Positions 52,461 through 61,558 are shown, counted from the stretch's first letter. The stretch: 64,000 bases of DNA from Halosimplex carlsbadense 2-9-1 (GCF_000337455.1 NZ_AOIU01000036.1:62001-126000), one strand, 5' to 3'. Program-made: numbers and translations. The notes: generated from the sequence alone by a model not told the origin.

Positions 52461-52814
52461 TCAGGCCGACCCCGGACTCCAGACGCCCGCAAGTACCAGC
52501 GCCAACAGGAGGAAGTACGTCGCTAGCCCCCAGCAGGCCGCGGCGACGACCCACGGGCCACCGGCCAGGAGCGCGACCACGGCACCGCCGACCAGCGCGA
52601 CCGCACTCCCGACCTGCACGGCGGGCCGCTCCCACAGCTCCGTGGCCGGCGTCTCCGCGACGAACAGCGACTCGACGGCCAGCGCGGCCGCGATCCCGGC
52701 CGCGGCGACCGCGGGCCGTGCGAGCAGCGACAGCGACTCCGTCAACGAGAGGGCCGCGGAGAGCGCACCGGCGCTCCCGGTCGCCAGCAGCGCATCGCGA
52801 GTCGTCGACTGCAC
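52461..52814 (-). CDS. Small membrane protein, unknown function
   Basis: A 117-aa protein with four hydrophobic segments (about 10-35, 38-52, 64-85, 88-110). The GTG start at 52814 (MQSTTRDALLATGSAG) is chosen because the longer upstream frame overlaps the next gene and is Arg-rich, and because an AAAATAGGAG promoter-like block lies 20-30 nt upstream. No catalytic motif. Function unknown. Confidence 0.68.
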   Translation of the reverse strand: MQSTTRDALLATGSAGALSAALSLTESLSLLARPAVAAAGIAAALAVESLFVAETPATELWERPAVQVGSAVALVGGAVVALLAGGPWVVAAACWGLATYFLLLALVLAGVWSPGSA

Positions 52815-52855
52815 GGGTGGATCGGGGAGGTCGGCGAAAATAGGAGTTGCGGCGC

Positions 52856-53032
52856 TCAGGTCGTGAACCCGGACTCGGCGTCGTGCTCTTCGAGCACCCA
52901 CTCCAGTTCCTCGATAGCGCGGAGGATCGCGACCTCCGCCTCGTCCTCCAGCTCCGAGGTCGGTGGGTCCGTTCTGTCGTACGCGTCCTCGAGTTCGGCG
53001 ATCCGTTTCCGGATGTCGTCCTCTGACCGCAT
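52856..53032 (-). CDS. Small acidic helical protein
   Basis: A 58-aa protein, MRSEDDIRKRIAELEDAYDR then ...TSELEDEAEVAILRAIEELE, WVLEEHDAESGFTT. It is almost entirely helical and could form a coiled coil. The pattern resembles short conserved haloarchaeal proteins of unknown function. ATG 53032 is preferred over 53044. Confidence 0.75.
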   Translation of the reverse strand: MRSEDDIRKRIAELEDAYDRTDPPTSELEDEAEVAILRAIEELEWVLEEHDAESGFTT

Positions 53033-53212
53033 ACCGTGATCCACCGACCGGACGGGCTTGATGCTACCGGTCCATGAGACGGTGCCACCGCTTATCCCGC
53101 TCCCAGACTCCTGCCTCCCCGGTCGGTCTCGATCGCAATTCCGATAGCGGAGACCGACGCGACAACCGGTACCGACCAGTGGGTTTTTCGTATCGCTCGA
53201 CTACGTACGGCC

Positions 53213-54268
53213 GTGAAAAATAGTAATCGCTCGAACAGTTCTGAGTCGGTCTCTTCCTCGCAGCGTAGCAGCCGGAGGATATTCGTCCGTTCGATGGGTT
53301 GTCTCGTTGGCGGTGTCGCGCTCGCAGGATGTTCTGGAGATGATATTAACTCGCCGGAACAGGTGACCGACGATCCAGACGGCAGCGGTGACGCTGACGG
53401 GGGGTCCGGCGACGGTGGGAAAGAGGGGTCCGGTGGGAGCGAAAACGGGGCCACCGACGAACGCACCGAGCGACAGCCGCCCCGAACCGTCGACGCGGCC
53501 CTCGGTGACGTCGTCGAGGACGACCGGCTCGGCATCGTCGCGTACAGCGTAGAGCGGACGACCGCTATCGACGAGTTCACCAGTGCCGACGCCGGGAACG
53601 AGTTCGTCGTCGTAGACATGGCCGCCAAAAACAGGAGTAGCGAGCAGTTCATCAGCTTCGCGTCGCTGTTTCAAGTCACGCTTCGAGATTCGGAGTCCTA
53701 CGAGTACGACCAGTCGATAACGGGCTCGGCGGACGCGCTCGCCAGCGGCGAACTCGCCCCGGGCGAGCTCACGCGCGGGACCATCGTCTTCGAGGTCCCG
53801 AGGGAGAGTTCGGGTCTGTCGCTACACGTAGATCTCAGCGAATCGCTGTGGAGTTACGACGGAGCGATAATCGACCTCGAATCCGAGGGAACGGGACGAC
53901 CCCTCACACAGAACCTCCGAATCGAGACGTACGCGGTCGGCGACACCGTCGAGTTCCGCGAAACCCGCTTCACTCCGAACGAGGTACGCACTTCCACCGG
54001 CGGGGAGTATTTCGGCCCCGACGAAGGCAACGAGTTCGTCATCGTCGATATCACTGTCGAGAACTCCAGTGATCAAGAGTTGGCGATCTCGACGCTCCTT
54101 CAGACGGATCTGAAAGACCAGGAAGGGCGGACGTACGGCGTATCGATCTCCGCGCTGGCCGAGATCGATCGCGGCTTTTCACAGGGGAATCCCATCGCAC
54201 CCAACAGTACGCGGCGAGGAGAGATCGCGTTCGAGGTACCAGAGGGTCGTCACCGCTGTATCTGGTGA
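53213..54268 (+). CDS. DUF4352-type Tat lipoprotein with apparent 3' frameshift
   Basis: A 351-aa secreted lipoprotein. SRRIFVRSMGCLVGGVALAGC gives a Tat signal (in two parts) and lipobox with lipid-Cys at residue 40, then an Asp/Gly/Glu-rich linker. Two DUF4352-like beta domains follow (about 95-215 and 235-351), each with NEFVVVDMAAKN or NEFVIVDITVEN. The frame stops after EVPEGRHRCIW, but in the +1 frame the sequence continues LYLVMDFDFLREGDKTFFRL, ending at TAA 54319-54321. One missing T near 54246 (GGT-TCG-TCA-CCG) would restore it, so it is a recent frameshift or a sequence error. Confidence 0.85.
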   Translation: MKNSNRSNSSESVSSSQRSSRRIFVRSMGCLVGGVALAGCSGDDINSPEQVTDDPDGSGDADGGSGDGGKEGSGGSENGATDERTERQPPRTVDAALGDVVEDDRLGIVAYSVERTTAIDEFTSADAGNEFVVVDMAAKNRSSEQFISFASLFQVTLRDSESYEYDQSITGSADALASGELAPGELTRGTIVFEVPRESSGLSLHVDLSESLWSYDGAIIDLESEGTGRPLTQNLRIETYAVGDTVEFRETRFTPNEVRTSTGGEYFGPDEGNEFVIVDITVENSSDQELAISTLLQTDLKDQEGRTYGVSISALAEIDRGFSQGNPIAPNSTRRGEIAFEVPEGRHRCIW

Positions 54269-54362
54269 TGGATTTCGATTTCCTCCGCGAAGGAGACAAG
54301 ACGTTCTTCAGACTCCGGTAAGCGGGTCGCTGTCTGTCCACTTGCCTATTCCGAAGGAAAGA

Positions 54363-54436
54363 GCCGGTGGAGGGATTTGAACCCTCGGCCTAATCCTTAC
54401 GAAGGATTCGCTCTAGCCAGTCTGAGCTACACCGGC
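54363..54436 (-). tRNA. tRNA-Thr (anticodon CGU)
   Basis: A 74-nt cloverleaf on the minus strand: acceptor GCCGGTG/CACCGGC, D-arm GCTC...GAGC, anticodon stem AATCC/GGATT with loop TTCGTAA (anticodon CGT), T-stem GAGGG/CCCTC with loop TTCAAAT. The next base is T, the U discriminator usual for archaeal tRNA-Thr. No intron, and CCA is not encoded. It reads ACG codons, very frequent in this genome. Confidence 0.97.
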
Positions 54437-54513
54437 GCGTTCGGTGACTCCGTTTCAACGTACCGCCGATAACCGCAATAAGGGTTGCGAATCGGGGCGA
54501 CTCTGTGAGGCGA

Positions 54514-55500
54514 TCACTCGGCTCGGCGCAGTCGCACGTCCAGACAGACGTTCAGCTCGTGGGGCGCGTACGACCGCACGGTGTGGCGCCGCTCGACGGT
54601 CACGTCGTACTCCGGCTCGGCCGCCTCGCGGATCGCGCGCTCGCCCGGGCCGTAGGGGTCGTCCTCGTGCTGGATGTCGTAGTAGTGGACCACACAGTCG
54701 TCGCTCGCCAGCGCGACGGCGGTGTCCAGGAACTCGTCGGCGCTGTGGGGCAGGTTCATCACCAGCCGGTCCGCCCACCCCTCGTACTCCGCGGCGACCT
54801 CCCGCACGTCCCCACAGATGGCCGTCACGGCCTCGGCGACGCCGTTTCGGCGGGCGTTCTCCCGCAGGTACTCGATGGCGTCTTCGTTGATATCGACGCC
54901 GACAGCGGTCGCGCCGCGCTTCGCGAACGGGACCACGAAGGGGCCGACCCCGGCGAACATGTCGAACGCGCGCTCGCCGTCCGCAACCTGCTCGGCGACC
55001 CGGTGGCGTTCGGTCGCCAGCCGCGGCGAGAAGTACACCGTCGCCAGGTCGAGCGCGAACTCGCAGCCGTACTCGCGGTGGACCGCCTCCGTGCTCTCGC
55101 CGGCCAGCACCTCCCAGTCGCGCACGCGCTCGGTTCCCTTGACTTTCGACGCGCGGTTGACGACCGTCTTCACCGGCAGCGCGGACTCCACGATGGCGTC
55201 GGCGAGCGCCCCCGCGCGCTCGGGGTCGTCCTCGTCGACGATGACCACGTCGCCGAGACGTTCGTAGGACGGGTCGAACGACAGCAGATCCGCCGGCATC
55301 GTCTGGGTCTCCCGCGGCTCGGCCTCGCGGCTGACCAGTTCGAACTCGTCGGGAACGGCCGAGGGGTCGGCGACCGGCACGTAGAGCGATCCGTCGCTCA
55401 CCGCGATCTCGTAGTCCTCGTCGATCAGGTCGGCGTCGGCCAGCCGCCGACGCGTCGCCTCCCCCTCCTCGCGGGGCACCCGAACGCAGGAGACCTCCAT
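54514..55500 (-). CDS. trm5: tRNA (guanine37-N1)-methyltransferase Trm5
   Basis: A 328-aa class I SAM methyltransferase. The N-terminal D1/D2 domains include VVNRASKVKGTERVRDWEVL and YGCEFALDLATVYFSPRLAT. The SAM site is FDMFAGVGPFVVPFAKRG, GVDINEDAIEYLREN, and MNLPHSADEFL is the catalytic NPPY-equivalent of Trm5 (NLP). It makes m1G37 in tRNAs. The tRNA-Thr gene lies just downstream on the same strand. Start ATG 55500 is at the natural N-terminus. Confidence 0.94.
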   Translation of the reverse strand: MEVSCVRVPREEGEATRRRLADADLIDEDYEIAVSDGSLYVPVADPSAVPDEFELVSREAEPRETQTMPADLLSFDPSYERLGDVVIVDEDDPERAGALADAIVESALPVKTVVNRASKVKGTERVRDWEVLAGESTEAVHREYGCEFALDLATVYFSPRLATERHRVAEQVADGERAFDMFAGVGPFVVPFAKRGATAVGVDINEDAIEYLRENARRNGVAEAVTAICGDVREVAAEYEGWADRLVMNLPHSADEFLDTAVALASDDCVVHYYDIQHEDDPYGPGERAIREAAEPEYDVTVERRHTVRSYAPHELNVCLDVRLRRAE

Positions 55501-55635
55501 AGCTCAGGTAGGTCGCCGTCGCGCGGTAAGCCTGACGCTTCGGGCGCCGTCGCTCACGACCGCGCCCCGCCCGCCTTACCGGCCACGTCGCGAGCGCTTC
55601 GCGGGGCTTAATCCCCTCGGCGACGGAGTCGGGGT

Positions 55636-56415
55636 ATGCTCACCTTCGTCGGACTCGGGCTCTACGACGAGCGCTCGGTCACTGTCGCGGGCCGCGAGGC
55701 CATCCGCGCGGCCGACCGCGTCGTCGCCGAGTTCTACACCAGCACGCTCGCCGGCGCGACGCTCGCCGACCTCGAAACCGCACACGACACCGAGATCGAA
55801 GTCCGCGACCGCGCCGGTGTCGAGCAGTCGCCCGAGGACATCCTCGACGACGCCGCCGACTCAGAGGTGGTCTTCTGCACGGCGGGCGACACGATGATCT
55901 CGACGACCCACACCGACCTGCGACTGCGCGCCCACGATAGGGGTATCGAGACCCGCGTCGTCCACGGGACGACCGCACAGGCCGCGGCGAGTTCGCTCAC
56001 CGGCCTCCAGAACTACCGCTTCGGCAAGGCGACGACGCTGCCCTTCGAGCGCTCGCACGCCGGTGACGACCTCCCTGGGAGCGTCGTCGCCACCGTCGAG
56101 GGGAACCGCGACCGGGGGCTCCACACGCTCGTCTTCCTCGACATCGACGGCGAGAACGAGGCGTACATGCGCGCCGACCGGGCGGCCGCGCGCCTGGCCG
56201 ACGCGTACGAGGACACCCTCGGCGTCGTCGTCGCTCGCGCGGGAAGCTCCGACCCCGTCGTCCGCGCCGACCGGCTCTCGGCGCTGGCCGAGAGGTCGTT
56301 CGGCGACCCGCTCCATCTGCTCGTGATCCCCGGTGACCTCCACCTGATGGAGCGCGACGCGCTCGCCGCCCTCGGCGACGCCCCGACCGAACTCCTCGAC
56401 GAGTTAGTCGTCTGA
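55636..56415 (+). CDS. dphB: Diphthine synthase DphB
   Basis: A 259-aa SAM-dependent tetrapyrrole-methylase-fold enzyme of diphthamide synthesis on elongation factor 2. MLTFVGLGLYDERSVTVAGR, YTSTLAG, FCTAGDTMISTTHTDLRLRA, SSLTGLQNYRFGKATTLPF and FLDIDGENEAYM are diagnostic. The ATG 55636 starts right at the fold, with a GGCTTAATCCCC box about 25 nt upstream. Its 3' end overlaps the 3' end of artA by 12 bp (convergent). Confidence 0.96.
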   Translation: MLTFVGLGLYDERSVTVAGREAIRAADRVVAEFYTSTLAGATLADLETAHDTEIEVRDRAGVEQSPEDILDDAADSEVVFCTAGDTMISTTHTDLRLRAHDRGIETRVVHGTTAQAAASSLTGLQNYRFGKATTLPFERSHAGDDLPGSVVATVEGNRDRGLHTLVFLDIDGENEAYMRADRAAARLADAYEDTLGVVVARAGSSDPVVRADRLSALAERSFGDPLHLLVIPGDLHLMERDALAALGDAPTELLDELVV

Positions 56416-57444
56416 ACGGGTACTCGCGCTCGTCTCCGCACCGGCCTCCGGCTCGCCCTCGGCGGCCGCTGGCACGTCCAGAGCGGCTCGGAGGTCGTAC
56501 TCCGAGCCCGTCAGGACGAACAACAGGTCTTCGACGACGGTCAACACCTCCGGGAGCTCGCGGACGACGAGGTACGTGATCCCGACGAGTGCGACCACGG
56601 AGAGGCTCTGGGCGACGATCCGATCGACGACGATGTAGGAGACCTGCCGCGGGTCCGAGAGCCCGAACACCGACATGATCAGGCCCGGGAACAGCTGGAA
56701 GCGCTGTTCGCCGAATCCGACGGCGATCATGACGTTCCGTCCGAGGTTCAGCGCGTAGATAACCGGGATCGATACCGCGAACGCGCGGAGTTTCCGGCGC
56801 AGCGGCGCTTCGACGGCGGCGATCAGCCCGACGAAGATCGCCATGCTCCCGATCCCGGTACAGGCGATGACGATCGTGTAGAAGATCGGGCTCTCCCCGT
56901 CCGCGAACACGAACGTGTTGCGATAGAGGTGTTCCTTCTCGCCGACGATGTAGCCGTCGTACGCGACGACCGACTGGCCGTCGACGACCGCCCCGTATCC
57001 CGTGACGAGATCGGGGCTCGACCCGATCAGCGAGATCAGGGCGGCCGTCTGGTTCGTGACCGTCTCGATGAGGAACTGCCGCAACACGGGGATCGATTCG
57101 AACGGGAAGAAGACCACGCCCATCAGGAGGATCGCCCGCGAGAGGACGAACAGCGAGTCCCGCCCCGACCACAGCAGATACCCGACGTAAAACGAGGCAG
57201 GCACGGCGACGAGCGTCCCGACCCCCTCGATGACGCTCCGCTGGACGACCGCGAAGTGGTAGATGAGGCTAAACCAGAAGACGCCGAACAGTCCCCACGC
57301 CGCCACGCCCGCCTGTCGGGCGCGCTCGCGGCGGTCGGTCAGCTCCAGGGCCGTCGTCGCGAGAAACGTCCCGAGTACGAGCCACGCGAGCGGGTCGGAA
57401 AAGCGCGTGGCCCAGTCCAGACCCGAGAGGACGGCGTCGAGCAT
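56404..57444 (-). CDS. artA: Archaeosortase A
   Basis: A 346-aa membrane protease-transpeptidase with about eight helices. The catalytic triad is visible: Cys195 in IVIACTGIGSMAIF, Arg236 in ALNLGRNVMI and Arg275 in VVDRIVAQS, with spacing (41 and 39 residues) equal to that of the characterised Haloferax ArtA residues as I recall them. ArtA cleaves PGF-CTERM proteins and attaches them to membrane lipid. The S-layer glycoprotein gene, its expected main substrate, is directly upstream on the same strand. Its own TATA-like GCATATACTCC is at about 57473-57483, so it can be transcribed separately. Confidence 0.96.
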   Translation of the reverse strand: MLDAVLSGLDWATRFSDPLAWLVLGTFLATTALELTDRRERARQAGVAAWGLFGVFWFSLIYHFAVVQRSVIEGVGTLVAVPASFYVGYLLWSGRDSLFVLSRAILLMGVVFFPFESIPVLRQFLIETVTNQTAALISLIGSSPDLVTGYGAVVDGQSVVAYDGYIVGEKEHLYRNTFVFADGESPIFYTIVIACTGIGSMAIFVGLIAAVEAPLRRKLRAFAVSIPVIYALNLGRNVMIAVGFGEQRFQLFPGLIMSVFGLSDPRQVSYIVVDRIVAQSLSVVALVGITYLVVRELPEVLTVVEDLLFVLTGSEYDLRAALDVPAAAEGEPEAGAETSASTRSDD

Positions 57445-57614
57445 CGGTACTGACTCAACGTAACGGGATCGGGAGTATATGCTTTGTCGTTGCGCGCCCG
57501 GTGACTCACGAGCGCATGGGATACGAAAACGACAGAGAGCCGTCGCTATCCGGTGTAGCGTCCGAAAAAATGTCGAGCGGTTAGGGGTCGGGCGTCAGCC
57601 CGATAGTGCTGCCG

Positions 57615-60600
57615 TTAGTCGCGACGGCGCGCCGTGAGGAGCGCGGCCGCGAGCAGGGCGATGAGCGAGACGGCGACACCGAAGCCGGGACCGTCACCGG
57701 TCGTGGTCGGCTCGGGCGTCTCCGGCGGCTCCTCCGTCGGCGAGGCCGTCGGCGAGCCGCTGTCGGTGGCCGTCGGCGTCGGCTCGTCCGTTGCCGTCGG
57801 CGTCGGCTCGTCCGTTGCCGTCGGCGTCGGCTCGTCCGTTGCCGTCGGCGTCGGGGAGTCGGTCGGGGTAGCCGTCTGACTGCCCACGGAGACGGACGCG
57901 CTGTCGGTCACTGCGCTACCGTCGGCAGTGTACGGCGCGTCGGCCTCGGGGAAGTCGTACAGGTTGTTCGAGTTGTCGTCGAGGTGCGGCATGGCGACCA
58001 GCGTGGTGGTCTCGTTGATCGGGCTGTCGAGGTCGACGCGCACGTTGGAGCGCTGGCCGGCCTCGAGGTAGCGGCTGGTGCCGATTACGTCGCCGCTGGC
58101 ACTGCCCTCGTGGATGGCGATGAAGCCACCGTCGGAGAGCGTGACGGAGTCGACGACGACTTCCTGGTTGCCCTCGACAACTGCCTGGTCACTGAACGTG
58201 ACCGTGGCAGTCGCCTCGGCCAGGATCATACCGTCGTAGGCGCTGCCGAGCGGGGTGCCGCCACGGCGCGTCTGGACGGTGAAGTTGATACCGGAGCCGC
58301 GGTTGCTGAAGTCACCCGTCGCCGCGAACGTGCGGTCCTCGGTGACGTGGGTGTTCAGCGTGATCAGGAACGGACTCGTGTCCGACTGACTGTTGATGCG
58401 GAGGCCGAGCTGGGTACCCGGGGCGACGTTCGTGTCACCGCGGATGGTCTGGCCGGCCTGGTTGCGGATGATGACTTCGTCCTCGCTGTTGGTGTCGATG
58501 GACGCGGTCGCGTCCTCGTAGGTCCACAGCGAGCTGACGGTCCCTTCACCCTCGCCACCGATCGTCGGACCGATGGAGTTGTAGCTCTCGAACTCGAAGG
58601 AGGCGTTCCAGACTCGCTCGTCGGTGAGCAGGTCCTCGTTGACCTCCGAGAGGTCGACAGCCACGTAGTAGGTGTCGTTGTCGTAGTCAGGGATGACGGC
58701 CGTGTTGTCGACGTTCAGGTTGAATTTCTCGCGAATCTGGTTCGCGACCTGGTTCTCCTGGGTGAACGTCGCGTTGAACACGCCAGTGTTCTGGCGGTTG
58801 TTGGTGTCGGCGTAGTTCTGCTCCTCGCGCAGGAACGCGATGGTCTCGTTGTCACCGGCGTCCGTGCGGTTGCGGAGCACGCCCTCGATACCGGAGGCCG
58901 AGATCTGGTGAACGACCATCTCGTCCTCGGCGGCGAGGTCAGACTGGGTCAGGTTCCCGTCGATCGGGTCCTCGGTGTTGTCGACGTTCTCGTCGATGAA
59001 CTCGAGGTCGACCTGATCCTTCTTCTCGGACGGGACAACCCACACCTGGCTGCTCTCAGTGGCGCGGGAGTTGATGGAGACAGTGCCGACGTCCTCGGGG
59101 TCGACACCGTTATCGCTGAAGTTGTAGTCGCCGCGCTCCGTGACTTCGCTCACGTCCTCGGTGTTGGCCGCGACCATGAGGTCGTAGGAGGCGGAGTCGA
59201 GGATACCGTTACCGGCGTAGTCGAGGCTGGAGCCGACGTTCTCGCCGCCGCGAACGGCAGTTACGAAGCCGCCGCGCTCGCCGCCGAACGCCGTGACGTT
59301 GTCCTCACCTTCGGCGGTGAAGATACGGTCCTGAACGCCCGTGCCGGACATGTAGGTGTTCCACAGCAGGTTCACCTCACCGTCACCGTCCTCGTCGGCC
59401 ACGGTCACGTTCGTGATGTAGTTGGTGTCGCTGAGGTCACCGACCGCGACGGTGGCCTGAGCGCCCTCGCTGCTGTCGGAGAGTTCGATCGGGATGCTGA
59501 CGACGTCACCGCGCTCCTCCTCGAAGACACCGCCACCGAAGGAGGCGGAGGAAGCCGAGGGGAACTCGTCAACCGAGAACTCACCGGCAGTGACCTCGGC
59601 GCCGGTGGCGACGTCGGTCACGGTGACCGTGTAGTCGCCCGCGTCGAGGCTCGTCGTGTAGTTGAACGTCTCTTCGAATTCGCCGAGGTTGTTGTAGCCG
59701 GTCGTGTCGTACTGCGTCGACGGGCCGTCGACCGTCACCTCGACGCCGTTTGCGTTCGTGCGAACGGCGCTACCGGAGACGGTGATCTCGGCGTTCTCGT
59801 TGTGCTCGAACAGCGTGCCGTCCTCTTCGAGGTCGGCGTTGAAGTCGAGCGGGTTGATTCGGAAGTACTCCGAGTCGCCACCACCGAAGTCAACGCGGTA
59901 GGTGGTGTCAGTCTGGAGCCTGTTCGAATCGTAGACGATGCTCTCCGCACCGGTGTTCATCCGGGCGTCGAGCAGCAGCGTGTCCGTGTCGTTGTTGTAG
60001 AGCTCGAACGGCTCACCGGTCGTGTCGGAGACGATCCGGATCGGAGAGCCAGCGTAGATACGCTGGGGACTGGAGTCGGTTCCAGTGTCCGAGGTGTCGA
60101 CGACCGTCGCAGACGTCAGGTCGACGGAGACGTTACCGAGGTCTTCCTCGCTGTTGCCTGCGCTCGCGGCCTGCGCTCGGACCGTACCGAAGTCGACGAG
60201 CACGTCAGCGGCCGGCGAGATGTCGGAGCCGGTCAGACCGGCGGTGTCGATCGTGTAGCGGAGGTTGTTCCCGTTGTTGGACGGGTTCACGTCCGCGCTA
60301 CCGACCTCGTACTCGGTGTAGTCGTCCGCGTCGTCACCGGGCTGGCGGACGTACACCTCGGCCTGACCCGCGGCGCTGCCGATCGCGCTGCCGGTCGAGG
60401 CGTTGACGGTGTCAGTGTTGAACGTCACGAAGAGGTCGCCGTTGTCCTCGTTGGCCTGCAGGACCTCGGGCGTGGCGGGCGCAGCGTCGTTGATGGTGAC
60501 GGGCGTCGAACCGCTCACGTCGCTACCGCCGCTGTCGGTGAACTCGTAGTCCACGTCCACGGTCGTCTGAGAGTCGACGGCCGGGAACTGGACCGTCACG

Positions 60601-61037
60601 ACACCGGAGAACTCGATGTCGTACGGGGTACCAGTGTCGAAGTCGGAGCTCTCAGGGCTGATCGTGACGATCAGCTGGTTGTTGGTGCCGCCGTTGGCGT
60701 CAGCGAAGCTGACGTCGTCGACGGCGATATCGTTGTCCTGGCCGGCCTCGGTCACGGACGCCGTGTTGGAGGCGCCCGTGTCGAAGGAGGCGACGGAGGG
60801 AAGCGTGACAGTCAGCGTGTCAGTGTTCCCGTCGGCCTGGAGATCGTCGATATTGATCTGATAGTCGTGCGTTACCGTCTCTTCGTCGTTCACTGTGCTC
60901 GGATCGAGCGTGTCGAACGACGAGGAGTTAGCAGCTGCAGCAGCCGACCCGGTCAATGCGATGGTGCCCGCGAAGACGGACGTGACCATCAGCATCGCCA
61001 GGAACAAGCTGCGGAGCTTGTCGTTAGTTCCTGTCAT
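57615..61037 (-). CDS. csg: S-layer (cell surface) glycoprotein with PGF-CTERM
   Basis: A 1140-aa secreted protein: signal peptide (LFLAMLMVTSVFAGTIALTG, cut near AAAAN), a long acidic beta-rich ectodomain, then a Thr/Pro linker built on PTPTATDE repeats, the archaeosortase motif GPGFG, a membrane helix (VAVSLIALLAAALLTA) and RRRD. I count about 14 N-x-S/T sequons, for example NSS near the mature N-terminus, NVT, NLT, NRT, NET, NFT. Domain wording (GRVVDFGGGDSEYFRI-like, MNTGAESIVYDSNRLQTDTT) fits halobacterial surface glycoproteins. It forms the cell wall lattice and should be lipid-anchored by ArtA. Confidence 0.95.
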   Translation of the reverse strand: MTGTNDKLRSLFLAMLMVTSVFAGTIALTGSAAAAANSSSFDTLDPSTVNDEETVTHDYQINIDDLQADGNTDTLTVTLPSVASFDTGASNTASVTEAGQDNDIAVDDVSFADANGGTNNQLIVTISPESSDFDTGTPYDIEFSGVVTVQFPAVDSQTTVDVDYEFTDSGGSDVSGSTPVTINDAAPATPEVLQANEDNGDLFVTFNTDTVNASTGSAIGSAAGQAEVYVRQPGDDADDYTEYEVGSADVNPSNNGNNLRYTIDTAGLTGSDISPAADVLVDFGTVRAQAASAGNSEEDLGNVSVDLTSATVVDTSDTGTDSSPQRIYAGSPIRIVSDTTGEPFELYNNDTDTLLLDARMNTGAESIVYDSNRLQTDTTYRVDFGGGDSEYFRINPLDFNADLEEDGTLFEHNENAEITVSGSAVRTNANGVEVTVDGPSTQYDTTGYNNLGEFEETFNYTTSLDAGDYTVTVTDVATGAEVTAGEFSVDEFPSASSASFGGGVFEEERGDVVSIPIELSDSSEGAQATVAVGDLSDTNYITNVTVADEDGDGEVNLLWNTYMSGTGVQDRIFTAEGEDNVTAFGGERGGFVTAVRGGENVGSSLDYAGNGILDSASYDLMVAANTEDVSEVTERGDYNFSDNGVDPEDVGTVSINSRATESSQVWVVPSEKKDQVDLEFIDENVDNTEDPIDGNLTQSDLAAEDEMVVHQISASGIEGVLRNRTDAGDNETIAFLREEQNYADTNNRQNTGVFNATFTQENQVANQIREKFNLNVDNTAVIPDYDNDTYYVAVDLSEVNEDLLTDERVWNASFEFESYNSIGPTIGGEGEGTVSSLWTYEDATASIDTNSEDEVIIRNQAGQTIRGDTNVAPGTQLGLRINSQSDTSPFLITLNTHVTEDRTFAATGDFSNRGSGINFTVQTRRGGTPLGSAYDGMILAEATATVTFSDQAVVEGNQEVVVDSVTLSDGGFIAIHEGSASGDVIGTSRYLEAGQRSNVRVDLDSPINETTTLVAMPHLDDNSNNLYDFPEADAPYTADGSAVTDSASVSVGSQTATPTDSPTPTATDEPTPTATDEPTPTATDEPTPTATDSGSPTASPTEEPPETPEPTTTGDGPGFGVAVSLIALLAAALLTARRRD
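57769..57852 (-). repeat. 24-bp tandem repeat in the csg Thr/Pro linker
   Basis: Three perfect 24-bp units (57781-57804, 57805-57828, 57829-57852), plus a partial fourth, encode PTPTATDE units of the O-glycosylation-type linker. Identity at DNA level, including third positions, points to recent expansion and possible length variation between strains. Confidence 0.9.
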
Positions 61038-61180
61038 AGTTTGTTAAGTTGTCTGTCAGCGGCCACAGCAGCTTTCCGACCACGCGGACACGCGACCATC
61101 AGTCGGCCACGCCGAACCAGCAATGGTGTACTCAATACTGCAGCCATGGGTAGGGGTACGGTAGAAACCACCGGCGGATG

Positions 61181-61190
61181 TAATAAATGC
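61181..61190 (-). promoter_or_regulatory. Probable TATA box of the S-layer gene
   Basis: On the minus strand GCATTTATTACATCC, the strongest AT box upstream of csg. A start site about 25 nt downstream would give an mRNA leader of about 120 nt, in line with the long leaders known for haloarchaeal S-layer genes. A weaker box (AGTATTGAG) is at about 61128-61136. Confidence 0.6.
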
Positions 61191-61301
61191 TTTGTGGTCA
61201 TACCCGAAGGAAGAAGGGCCGCCCCCCGCCGCAGATCGGCCCGCAGAACGCGTTTGTGAGTGGTTCACGCACTCGTAGCTCGTGTCAGACGCCTGTCTCA
61301 C

Positions 61302-61442
61302 GCACCGCTGACGGACGGCGTATTAAATACCGGAAAAACGGCGGTACAGGACGCCTACGACACTGGGGAACGAATGCGACCGTCCGGAACCAACGCAACC
61401 GTCCGAAACGAACTGGGCCGTCCGCGATGAACGGGGCCGACC
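61302..61442. other. Spacer with short degenerate repeats
   Basis: Contains a palindromic TATTAAATA box (61320-61328) and three degenerate copies of CCGTCCGnnAC (about 61381-61431) before the first VOC-end repeat. No gene recognised. Confidence 0.4.
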
Positions 61443-61443
61443 A

Positions 61444-61498
61444 CGACGTGACCACTTCGATCTCGTGGCCGTCCGGGTCCTTCCCGATCATCTTTTTC
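61444..61498 (-). repeat. Distal duplicate of the VOC gene 3' end (copy A)
   Basis: The first 40 bp match the last codons of the VOC gene at 39 of 40 bases, encoding KDPDGHEIEVVTS, but with TGG in place of the stop. The next 15 bp (CCCGATCATCTTTTTC, read on plus) are shared with copy B at 61606-61660, not with the gene itself. A and B agree at 52 of 55 bases. Confidence 0.85.
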
Positions 61499-61554
61499 CG
61501 CGTCGGGTATCCTCGGGCCTCCGGCCCTGCGGGTACCACTCGCGCAAAAAGATG
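61489..61554. repeat. Long imperfect inverted repeat in spacer A-B
   Basis: Arms CATCTTTTTCCGCG (61489-61502) and CGCGCAAAAAGATG (61541-61554) pair at 13 of 14 positions, and the inner sequence GGTATCC..GGGCC/GGCCC..GGTACC continues the stem imperfectly. The whole 66 bp can form a long hairpin or cruciform. Confidence 0.7.
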
Positions 61555-61558
61555 GGGC

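Noticed and set aside
57781-57852. 24-bp repeats considered as a CRISPR-like array
   Set aside because: The units are directly adjacent without spacers and lie in frame in the S-layer linker. No CRISPR array is seen anywhere in the window.
57606-61259. A 1217-codon plus-strand open frame antisense to the S-layer gene
   Set aside because: It mirrors the codon periodicity of csg, is Val/Asp/Arg-rich without domains, and csg has a signal peptide, sequons and a PGF-CTERM.
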